From assembly GCF_011300215.1 (NCBI RefSeq), contig NZ_CP049866.1:620001-684000 (forward strand): a stretch of 64,000 nt of DNA, given 5' to 3'. Position numbers and translations under genes: made by a program. Below the pieces are notes generated by a model. The model ran no database searches. It worked only from the letters and a program-made list of their open reading frames with translations, and was not told the DNA's origin. Source of the stretch: Nocardioides piscis (GTDB taxonomy: Bacteria > Actinomycetota > Actinomycetes > Propionibacteriales > Nocardioidaceae). Within the stretch, counting starts at the first letter, position 1, and every line of letters begins with the position of its first letter. Positions 17,523 to 24,991 of this stretch are shown here, piece after piece.

Positions 17523-19702
17523 TCAGCCGTGGATCACGATCGATCCCTGGGTGATCGCGTTGGCGGCGGCGTCACCGTCGGCACCGCCCATCTGGTTGTC
17601 GAACACGACGGTCCCCGAGGCGGTGTCCCAGATCTTGATCCGGAACCTGTCGGGGCCTGTCTTGGCGCCGTCGACGGCCGAGACGAGGAACGAGTAGCCG
17701 CCCTCGCCGTTGACGGTGCCGGTGCCCTTGTACATCGCCTTCGAGCCGGCCACGACGAGCCACTGGTAGGACGACGAGTGGAAGTTCAGGTCACCGGCGT
17801 GGAACTGGAACTCGGTGCTGCCGTCCGGGACGCTGGCGCCCTTCTTGTACTTCGAGACGAACCCGAACCGTCCCGGGCCACTGGCCGAGGGGTCGGCCGG
17901 GAAGGACCCGGGAGCGGCGCTGATCCAGCCGCCGCCGGTGACGAACCCGGCGCTCGGGTCATAGACCACGACGTAGTTCTCGGCGCACTCGGTGTCCGAG
18001 CCCCCGTCGTCGTCGGTCACGGTCACACAGATCGTGTAGATCCCCGCGGCGGCATACGTGTGAATGGCCGACAAGGAGCCCCCGGACGCGGCAGGCGTCG
18101 AGGTCGTCGAGTCGCCCCAGTCGACGACAGCGGTGTGGGTGTCGTTGCTGCCGGCGTCGGAGTATGTCGCGGTCACCTCGACGGGGGTCGTGATCGCCAC
18201 CGGCGCGACCGGAGCAGTGATCGAGTCGATCTCCGGGGCGACGTTGCCGATCACGAGGTTGACCGTGTCGGTGACGGCGGGGTTGACGCCGTCGGAGGTG
18301 GTCAGGGTCAGCTCGTAGGTCCCGTCGTCGGTGCAGGTGACCGTCGTGGTCAGGTCGGCCGGGTCGGCGATGGCGCAGGTCGCGCCGGCGTCGACACCCG
18401 AGACCGGGGCGTAGCTCCACGTGTTGGTGAGGCTGTCACCCGCGTTGACGTCGTTGGCGGTCCCCGTCAGCGCGACGGCCGAGCCCTCGTCGCCGGAGTA
18501 GGGGCCCCCGGCGTCGTTGGTCGGCGGCGCGTTGGTCCACGTGGCCTGGGCGGAGGCGAACGGTTCGCCTGCGTCGCAGGTCCCCGACCCGTCGATGTCG
18601 TAGCAGGCACTGATCGAGTCGTTGCCGACGTTGTTGCCCGTGTAGGAGAACGTCGCCTCACCGGCTGCGTCGGTCGTGTCCGTCCCGGTCCCCGGGTTGG
18701 CACCGGTGACCTCGAACAGCACGTCGGCACCAGCCAGCTCGGGCGGCGTCGCGTTCAGGTCCTGCAGGGTCGCTGTCACGGTGTGCTGCTGGCCGGTGTC
18801 GAGGGTGGCGTTGGCGGGGGCGAGGTCGAGCTGGAACTGCTTGACCTGGGCTCCCGGCACGCACTGGGTCGCCGGATCCGGGACGAAGCCCACGCGCAGG
18901 TTGTCGATGAACGCGGCGGAGTCGAGGATCTGGTCGCCCTGGTCGAAGATCGACAGATAGAGCGAGTGGGCTCCGGGCGTCAGCTGCTTGGCAGCCGAGA
19001 GCAACGGCGTCGCCCCGTCATAGGTCGTCCCTGTGGCGTTGGCACGGCTGAAGCCGCCGAGGCCGACGGCGTTGACACTGACGACGGCACCGCCGGGTGC
19101 GAACGCGAAGTTGTCGGGCGCGGTGATCGCGCTCCCGCTCGTGTCCCAGGTGCTGCTGTCGAGCTCGGCGATGAAGGCGTCGTTGAACGCGCCTCCGACG
19201 AAGTCTGCGTATTCCTCGGTGTAGAACTGGAAGTCGAAGCTGAGGCAGTTGGCGGACGCGGGGACGTCGAGGTCGACCTTCAGCACCGAGACGTCGAAGT
19301 CGGTGTTGCCGCGGACGTTGCCGCCGTTCAGGTCACCGGTCTTGTCGTCGAACTCACTGGCGCTGTCGGGGTCGTTGGCGTTGGGGTCGTCGGCCGACGC
19401 GGCGAACCCGGAGGTCATGACCGCGAACGTGGGCCGTTGCGCGGGAAGTTGGAGAGCGTCGAGTCCCCCACCCCGTTCTGGCCGGCGTTGGCGACGGTGA
19501 CATAGCTGGCGCCGGTGATGTTGGTGCCCGGTCCGTCCATCGCGGCGGCCAGGGCCGCGGCGCCGCCGGGAAGGATCGCGGCCGAGGCGGGCGAGGCGAG
19601 CCCGACCACCCCTCCGCCTGTCATCAGCAGTGCGGCTGTCGCCGCCATACATCGGCGTCCTCGCCGGTTTTGGGGCGCGCTTGTGTTCCGAGAATGTGAC
19701 AC
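17523..19702 (-). CDS. Secreted choice-of-anchor/PKD-repeat surface protein, frameshifted in this sequence
   Basis: Joined, the product is about 726 residues. GTG 19702 follows GGGAGGAACC and opens a long Arg-rich signal peptide (hydrophobic core LLMTGGGVVGLASPASA). It is followed by a choice-of-anchor L-type domain (AAMDGPGTNITGASYV, FQFYTEEYADFVGGAFNDAF, DNLRVGF), an Ig-like stretch, a cysteine-containing DGTYELTLTTSDG repeat, a PKD-type repeat (VVDWGDSTTSTP...HTYAAAGIYTICVTVTDDDGG) and a C-terminal beta domain (TGGGWISAAPGSF...FGFVSKYKKG) common at the end of such proteins. No LPXTG or membrane anchor is visible. The frame is broken in the G3 run at 19431-19433: one more base turns FPRNGP-RSRS into FPRNGPTFAVMTSG. 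It sits between two paralogous kinases, one of which it diverges from. Likely an adhesin or cell-surface binding protein. Confidence 0.8.
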
Positions 19703-19847
19703 GGTTCCTCCCGAGATCGGGCCGGCCGAGAGCGGCGCGGCAGACATTTCACAGTGGCACTTCCCGCACTCCCTGGCCACGTTGTCTAGTTGTCTAGACC
19801 TCGGACGAATGACGTCGTGCGCGCCCGGTCCTCGGCTACCTTGACGT

Positions 19848-21029
19848 ATGCCCAACGCCAGCTCCGGGGACCGCTCGGGTTCCTCCAGAGTGACGCCGCC
19901 GACCCCGGTGGGCGAGGAGTCCGACGTCGCGACGCGCTATCAGGCACTGATCGAGCAACACCCGAACGCGGTGTTCGGCCTCGACGTCGAGGGGCGGTTC
20001 GTCGAGGTCAACCCCGCGGCCGGCGAGGTCAGTGGCTATGAGCCCGAGCAGCTGGTCGGGATGCACTTCGCCGACCTGCTCGAGCCCGACGACATGCCGA
20101 TGGCCCTCGAGGCCTTCACCCAGGCACTCGCCGGGACCCCCCAGCGGATCGAGCTGCCGATCCGCCGCCAGGACGGCGGGTCCGTCCACCTGGGCGTCAC
20201 CACGATCCCGTGGATCGTGGCCGGCGAGATCCGCGGCGTCTATGGGATGGCCGAGGACAACCGCACCGCCCAGGACCTCGAGGTCGTCCGCCACCTCGCC
20301 GTCGCCGCGAGCCAGGCCAAGTCCGACTTCGTCGCGCGGATGAGCCACGAGATGCGCACCCCGCTCACGAGCATCCTCGCCACGGTCGACCTGCTCTCCG
20401 AGACCACCACCGGCCCCGAGCGCGAGCTCGTCGCCACCTTGCAACGCTCCAGCACACGGCTGCTCACCCTGGTCGACGACGTCCTCGACTTCGCAGCGGC
20501 AGGGCAGGCCAAGCAGCTGGCGGAGTTCGACCTCCACCAGCTCATCCACGACACGGTCGCCCAGGTCGAGCCGACAGCACGCGCCAAGGGCCTGACGCTG
20601 CGGGTCGACATCTGCGACGACGTGCCACGACGCATCAAGGACCACCCGATCTGGCTCGGTCAGGTCCTGGGGAACGTCCTCGGCAACGCGGTCGACTACA
20701 CCGAGCGCGGGAGCGTCGACTTCACCATCACCACGACACCCTCGGCCAGCGCCGACCTCAGCCTGGTCTATCGAGTCCGCGACACGGGTGTGGGCATCGA
20801 CCCGGCCTTCCACGAGCTCGTCTTCGAGCCGTTCACGCGAGCCCCCAATGCCGCCTCGACCAAGGCGGCACACACCGGCCTGGGGCTCAGCATCGTCAAG
20901 CAGCTGGTCACCATCGCCGGCGGCAGTATCGCCCTCGACAGTGCCCCGGGGCGCGGCAGCACGTTCCTGATCGTGATGCCGGCCGCTCCGGTGGGCGAAG
21001 AGCCACGCGAAGGGTTGCCTCCCCGGTAG
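19848..21029 (+). CDS. PAS-domain histidine kinase
   Basis: A 393-residue soluble kinase. The PAS domain is at about 30-140 (NAVFGLDVEGRFVEVNPAA, QLVGMHFADLLEPDDM, PWIVAGEIRGVYGMAEDNR). HisKA has H167 (ARMSHEMRTPLTSILATV), and the HATPase motifs are LGNAVDYTERG, RDTGVGIDPAFH and GLGLSIVKQLVTIAGG. It is a clear paralogue of the interrupted kinase at 16332-17435, sharing even the AEDNR linker and the DSAPGRGSTF ending. No response regulator is adjacent. The 145-base gap to the divergent surface-protein gene contains a paired TTGTCTAG-TTGTCTAG direct repeat near 19780-19800. Signal unknown. Confidence 0.9.
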   Translation: MPNASSGDRSGSSRVTPPTPVGEESDVATRYQALIEQHPNAVFGLDVEGRFVEVNPAAGEVSGYEPEQLVGMHFADLLEPDDMPMALEAFTQALAGTPQRIELPIRRQDGGSVHLGVTTIPWIVAGEIRGVYGMAEDNRTAQDLEVVRHLAVAASQAKSDFVARMSHEMRTPLTSILATVDLLSETTTGPERELVATLQRSSTRLLTLVDDVLDFAAAGQAKQLAEFDLHQLIHDTVAQVEPTARAKGLTLRVDICDDVPRRIKDHPIWLGQVLGNVLGNAVDYTERGSVDFTITTTPSASADLSLVYRVRDTGVGIDPAFHELVFEPFTRAPNAASTKAAHTGLGLSIVKQLVTIAGGSIALDSAPGRGSTFLIVMPAAPVGEEPREGLPPR

Positions 21030-21138
21030 CCCTGAGTCGCGAGGCCCACCTCCTCGGTCATGACGAACCGCCTTCAATGTTGCGGCCGAGGGCGGCGGTG
21101 TTCTGGACTGGATCGGGGCTGACATCGAGTACGCCGAT

Positions 21139-21218
21139 GAAGTTCCACGCACGTGGGTGGAAGTTCGGGGCGGGACGCCCCCTCCCGGGCGAACTTCCAC
21201 GCAGATGCGTGGAAGTTC
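21139..21218. repeat. Tandem pair of palindromes (GAACTTCCAC family)
   Basis: The first palindrome has arms GAAGTTCCAC (21139-21148) and GTGGAAGTTC (21157-21166), with one mismatch. The second has perfect 13-base arms GAACTTCCACGCA (21191-21203) and TGCGTGGAAGTTC (21206-21218) with a 2-base centre. A GC hairpin lies between them (GGGGCG-GGA-CGCCCC). The right arm of the first can also pair with the left arm of the second, so two alternative folds exist. It occupies the gap between a kinase (+) and a phosphatase-like gene (-), which converge on it. Confidence 0.8.
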
Positions 21219-21246
21219 ACAGGAGGACAACCGGATGGGGCCGGGC

Positions 21247-22419
21247 TCAGCCGCGGCAGACCCGCCGGGCAACTGTGTGTCCGATCAGGTATGCGTCTTC
21301 CATGGCGTCACGGAAGTGGATGCCGCCCCAGATGCGGGACATCATGGCGTCGTGCTCCAGCGCCGTCAGGCTGGCGTAGGTGCGCGGGGTGCCGGCGCCA
21401 CTGATCGTCAGGGGGATGTCGCCCAAGTGGCAGCGCACCGTCTCGGCGAACGCGGCCGTGAGCGTGCCGTGGCCGCTTGGCCATTCCGGGTAGGGCGGCA
21501 CGGGCAGCACCGAGGTCCATCCGGGCACGGGCTCCGTCAGCGGATCGCCGTCCTCCGAGGTGATCGCCGCGGTAGGACGCCAGAAGCCCTCAGTGAACTT
21601 GAGTCGCCATGTCTGACGCATGGCCTCGGCTGTCGAGCGATCCAGGTCCGCGAACAGGTCTGTGGTCGCAGCCAGGCTCAACGGGTGCGCGCGGAGGTGG
21701 GCGATCAGCGGGTTGCGGTAGAGCGCGAAGCCCGCGACGTTGAAGAACGTGGCGGTCGCTGCCTTCCCGGAGTCCGCACCGACGCGACCATCGTCTCGGA
21801 CCTCGGCCAGGTCGGCCCGGTAGGCGGCGCTGCCGACCGGGTCCGGTCCGTCGACATCGACTGGACGACCCCCGCTGATCCGGTCGACGAATCCGTACCA
21901 GGGCAGGGCCATGGGGCGCGAATCCACCCACACGCCGATACCCGGCTGCGCGGAGTAGACGATCGAGGGATCGTCTCGGCCGTCGTCGAGTCGTGAGGCA
22001 ATGACCGCATCGGCTGCCTCGGCCCCGATGACTTTCCCTCGGGTCTCAGCGGGACCGTCGGGAACCCCGGTCAAGCTGTCGGCGAGCTTGGCGTCCAGGG
22101 TGTCGGAGGCGGCCGGGAAGTATTCGACAAGCACGTCGTGGGCTGCTTGGGCGACCGCGGCGGTCTCCGACGAGCTCGCCCGTTGCAGGGACCTGCGGAC
22201 AGCCCGGTCGACGGCTGTGCTGGTGAACGACAGGTAGAGCGCCTGCGCCGGCGAGAACGGCACCGTTGTCAGGGCGGCCCTCTGCCATGACAGCGCGATC
22301 TCTGCGGATTCGGGTTCCTCAGCAACGACTGCCGGGGTGCCCAGTGCCGTCACCGCGGCGAGTGCCGCGGCGAGGGCTGTGGTGGTGATGCCTGCACGGT
22401 GGCGGCGGATTGTCATCAT
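21247..22419 (-). CDS. Secreted vanadium-haloperoxidase-like PAP2 phosphatase
   Basis: A 390-residue exported protein. The signal peptide follows MMTIRRHRAG (hydrophobic ITTTALAAALAAVTALGTPA). The acid-phosphatase/vanadium-haloperoxidase active site is recognisable: K-x6-R-P (KFTEGFWRPTAAI), P-S-G-H (YPEWPSGHGTLTA) and S-R-x3-G-x-H-x3-D (SRIWGGIHFRDAMED). Such proteins bind phosphate or vanadate and act as phosphomonoesterases or haloperoxidases. Which one it is cannot be decided from sequence. ATG 22419 follows GAGGAGCGCAAGGCC. It begins 16 bases after the membrane protein of the ECF operon, so it is probably co-transcribed and under that sigma factor. Confidence 0.85.
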   Translation of the reverse strand: MMTIRRHRAGITTTALAAALAAVTALGTPAVVAEEPESAEIALSWQRAALTTVPFSPAQALYLSFTSTAVDRAVRRSLQRASSSETAAVAQAAHDVLVEYFPAASDTLDAKLADSLTGVPDGPAETRGKVIGAEAADAVIASRLDDGRDDPSIVYSAQPGIGVWVDSRPMALPWYGFVDRISGGRPVDVDGPDPVGSAAYRADLAEVRDDGRVGADSGKAATATFFNVAGFALYRNPLIAHLRAHPLSLAATTDLFADLDRSTAEAMRQTWRLKFTEGFWRPTAAITSEDGDPLTEPVPGWTSVLPVPPYPEWPSGHGTLTAAFAETVRCHLGDIPLTISGAGTPRTYASLTALEHDAMMSRIWGGIHFRDAMEDAYLIGHTVARRVCRG

Positions 22420-22435
22420 GGCCTTGCGCTCCTCT

Positions 22436-23353
22436 TCAGGAGGTATCTGGGTGTTGACGGGGACCCTCGGGGGTCGTCGCACTGGCGCGTGAGGCACCCG
22501 CGCCCTGTGTCTCGATGCGGATGGAGTCGAGGACTTCCTGCAGCTCCGCACGGGCCGCAGGGGAATCGGGGGAGCGATTCTGGGTCACGAAGACCTGACG
22601 CTCGCCGCCCACGTCGAGGATGTAGACACTCGCGACGGCGCGGGGGAAGAGGACGAAGTAGTTGTCAGCCGACTCGCTGTACCAGACCTGGAGCGCGAGC
22701 CCGCCGTCCAGCGCCAATCTGCAGGATCGCAGGTCCAGACCGCTGGGGACTCTCAGGTCGACCCGGGTCGCCGGATAGCCGCCCAGGGTGGTCCTCACCG
22801 GACGCTTGACCGCCGGACCCGGTTGCGTGCGCAGCGCCGTGACCAGGTCCTTGACCCGGGGGCCCACCGCCTGGGCGACGCCGTCTCCGCGGCATGCGTC
22901 GGTGAAGATCTCATCGACCACGGCGGCCTCAAGAGTGAGGTCCAGCCCATCGGTCTCGGACTCGTGGTGGAAGATGTTGCCGTACTGAACGGTCCAGCCC
23001 TCAGGGAACGTGATCGTGAAGTCCAAGGCCGACCATGAAGAACTGGGGATCCGATACGTACCGGGCTCGATCGCCCGCTCCTTCGCACCCTCACCTGAGG
23101 GCATCGAGCCAGATGTGTTGGACGTGGGCCCCGGCGACACCGGCTGCGGAGAGGTGCTCGGCTCCCCCACGACGAGCGAGCTCCCGACCGCGACGAGGGT
23201 GATCACGACGGTCGCAACAGCTGCCATCAGCAGGCGATGGGTCCGGCGACGTTGCGCCCCGCGGTGCGCGATCGGAGCGAAGTCGGGCGGCTCGACCGCA
23301 TCTGCCGCGGCGTAGGAGATGTCGGCAGTCAGGAGCCGGTCGAGGTCAGCCAT
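22436..23353 (-). CDS. Membrane-anchored protein of the ECF operon, putative anti-sigma factor
   Basis: A 305-residue protein. The short cytoplasmic head (1-40) is followed by one transmembrane helix (41-62), a Ser/Pro/Thr linker, and an extracytoplasmic domain (about 95-280) containing the recognisable stretch FTITFPEGWTVQYG and a C-terminal FVLFPRAVASVYILDVGG. This domain is clearly paralogous to that of the lipoprotein at 23894-24639. Its start overlaps the ECF sigma stop by 8 bases, the classic position of an anti-sigma factor. The head lacks an obvious HxxxCxxC zinc motif, so if it is an anti-sigma it is of another class. The anti-sigma role is inferred from position and topology. Confidence 0.75.
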   Translation of the reverse strand: MADLDRLLTADISYAAADAVEPPDFAPIAHRGAQRRRTHRLLMAAVATVVITLVAVGSSLVVGEPSTSPQPVSPGPTSNTSGSMPSGEGAKERAIEPGTYRIPSSSWSALDFTITFPEGWTVQYGNIFHHESETDGLDLTLEAAVVDEIFTDACRGDGVAQAVGPRVKDLVTALRTQPGPAVKRPVRTTLGGYPATRVDLRVPSGLDLRSCRLALDGGLALQVWYSESADNYFVLFPRAVASVYILDVGGERQVFVTQNRSPDSPAARAELQEVLDSIRIETQGAGASRASATTPEGPRQHPDTS

Positions 23354-23843
23354 GACGGGCCCCTTCGCTGGAGTCTGGCTGGTCAGCGAGGAGTATGGCG
23401 AGCGCAGCGCGTCCCCGGGAAAGTCGGGCCTTGACGGTGCCGACAGGTACGCCGGTGGCCGCGGCGACCTCGTGGATCGGGAGGTCGGCCAGATAGTGCA
23501 ACGCGATCGCCTCGCGCTGGGCGGCCGGCAGCTTTCGGAGCGTTGCCACCAGGAGCAGCCGGTTGTCGTCCAGTGCCGGGTGGCGGGGCGCGTCCTGCGA
23601 CAGCACGGCAGCCATCCGGCGCCTGCGGGCGCGGGTTCGACTCACGTTGACAGCTACGGTGCGCAGCCACGCCTCGGGGTTGTCGAGGTGCACGAAGGTG
23701 CGGTGGTGCTGCACAGCACGAGCGAACGCCTCCGCGACAACCTCTTCCGCCTCGTTCAGGTCGCCGCACACGCCGTACAGCTGTCCGACCAGCCGGCGGT
23801 ACGACGTCTCGAACACGGCGCGCAGCACGTCGGTCTCATTCAT
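23346..23843 (-). CDS. ECF-type RNA polymerase sigma factor
   Basis: A 165-residue extracytoplasmic-function sigma factor. Region 2 is ETSYRRLVGQLYGVCGDLNEAEEVVAEAFARA ending in NPEAWLRTVAVNVSR. Region 4 is LRKLPAAQREAIALHYLADLPIHEVAAATG with VGTVKARLSRGRAAL. The start at ATG 23843 (MNETDVLRAVF) places region 2 at the usual distance; an in-frame ATG at 23885 would add 14 residues without homology. It lies between a lipoprotein gene upstream (50-base gap) and its probable membrane-bound partner, which overlaps its stop. Confidence 0.88.
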   Translation of the reverse strand: MNETDVLRAVFETSYRRLVGQLYGVCGDLNEAEEVVAEAFARAVQHHRTFVHLDNPEAWLRTVAVNVSRTRARRRRMAAVLSQDAPRHPALDDNRLLLVATLRKLPAAQREAIALHYLADLPIHEVAAATGVPVGTVKARLSRGRAALAILLADQPDSSEGARHG

Positions 23844-23893
23844 GCCCTCAAGATCGGTGTAGGGAGGGGACGGTTGCACGCGCATGGGCTTGT

Positions 23894-24639
23894 CTATCCG
23901 ATGCGGATCGAGTCGAGAACGGTCTGCACCTCAGCACGGTCCTCCGGCGTCGGTGAAAGCTGCTGTGTCAGGAATACCTGACGGTCACCGTCCACGTCGA
24001 GGATGTAGATGCTCGCCGTGCCCCGGGGCAGGAGCACGAAGTACTTGTCTGCTGGCGCGTTGTACCAGAGCTGGAGTCCGAGAACGCCGTCTTCGGCCAA
24101 GCGGCAGTCCGCCAGGTCGAGACGCTTCGGGATCGTGAGGTCGATGCGAGTCGCCGGGTAGCCCCCAGCGTCGTCTCCACCGGTCCGGTTGCCACGGGAC
24201 CCTTCTGCTCGAGGAGCGCGGTGACGAGGTCACTCACGCCGGGTTCGAGCGCTCGGGGCTGCCCCGCACCGTGACAGGAGTCGGTGTAGATCTCGTCGAC
24301 GTCGACGGCGTACAGCTCAGCTGTCTCTCCCCCCTCGCGGTTCTGGTGGTAAACGTGTCCGTGCTGGACGGTCCAGCCCTCCGGGAACGTGATCGTGAAG
24401 TCTGCGCCGGACCACTCGGAGGCGGGGATCCTGTACCTACCCGGCTCTATCTCCAGATCGACAGCGCCGCTGCCTGCCGGCATCGAACGAAGTGCGGCCA
24501 AGGGGGTTGCCGGCGGCTCAGGGAACCGAGACCCAGCGGACGAGCCGCCCCCGCAACTGGCCGATCCCAGGAGCAAGAACAGCCCGACCACCAACGCCGG
24601 ACCGCTCAGCGCGGCTCCGCGTGCCCTGGTCTCCTTCAT
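23894..24639 (-). CDS. Lipoprotein paralogous to the ECF-operon membrane protein, frameshifted in this sequence
   Basis: Joined length is about 248 residues. ATG 24639 opens a lipoprotein signal (ALVVGLFLLLGSASC-GGG), with the cysteine as the probable lipidated residue. The domain that follows (EPGRYRIPASEWSGADFT, FPEGWTVQHG, DVDEIYTDSCHG and, in the second frame, FVLLPRGTASIYILDVDG) repeats almost motif for motif the external domain of the membrane protein at 22436-23353. The break is in the C5 run at 24162-24166: one more base gives TTLGGYPATRIDLT in line with the paralogue's TTLGGYPATRVDL. It is the first gene of the ECF operon. A ligand-binding sensor role is inferred. Confidence 0.78.
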
Positions 24640-24775
24640 ACACTCACGACCCGAGAGCGACTCGAAAGGTTGCACGCCACGAAGATCCCGTCCCGCCGGC
24701 ACAGTGGGCAGTCGGGATGCAGTCCGGTGCCCAGCCGGAGGCCCACGGGACCCACCCGCAGACCCCCGAAATGAC

Positions 24776-24809
24776 AACTCCCGGACCCACAGTCGTAGGT
24801 CCGGGAGTT
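24776..24809 (-). terminator. Terminator of tRNA-Thr
   Basis: AACTCCCGGACC (24776-24787) and GGTCCGGGAGTT (24798-24809) form a perfect 12-base stem with a 10-base loop. On the minus strand it follows the tRNA by about 25 bases and is trailed by GTCATTT, a weak U-tract. Confidence 0.8.
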
Positions 24810-24833
24810 TCCGATGTCCGGAGACATCACGTG

Positions 24834-24906
24834 GGCCGCCTGTCGGAATCGAACCGACGACCTAATCATTACGAGTGATTCGCTCTACCGACTGAGCTAA
24901 GGCGGC
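24834..24906 (-). tRNA. tRNA-Thr (anticodon CGU)
   Basis: On the minus strand a complete cloverleaf is visible. Acceptor arms GCCGCCT/AGGCGGC pair perfectly. The D arm is GCTC-AGTCGGTA-GAGC, the anticodon stem AATCA/TGATT around loop CTCGTAA (anticodon CGT, reading ACG threonine codons), and the T arm GTCGG-TTCGATT-CCGAC. The discriminator base reads C, and CCA is not clearly encoded at the end. No integrase or attachment duplicate is seen beside it. Confidence 0.95.
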
Positions 24907-24947
24907 GTGCTGCCCGGCGCAGTCAGGACCAGCCGGGCAACTGGAGA

Positions 24948-24978
24948 AGGATAGCGCCAGCCCCGACGGGGGCGGAAA
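24948..24978 (-). promoter_or_regulatory. Possible promoter of tRNA-Thr
   Basis: On the minus strand TATCCT (24948-24953) resembles a -10 box placed about 40 bases before the tRNA. TTTCCG (24973-24978) is a poor -35 at a long 19-base spacing. A small GC hairpin (GCCCC/GGGGC, 24960-24973) between them probably ends the upstream hydrolase transcript. Confidence 0.3.
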
Positions 24979-24991
24979 TCAGGCCGCTGCG

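Noticed and set aside
21247-22419. Assigning the PAP2 protein as a true vanadium chloroperoxidase
   Set aside because: The active-site motifs are shared by acid phosphatases and haloperoxidases, and sequence reading alone cannot separate them.
24834-24906. tRNA-Thr as an integration site for a mobile element
   Set aside because: No integrase, no duplicated tRNA 3' end, and the adjacent genes are ordinary or part of a conserved order.
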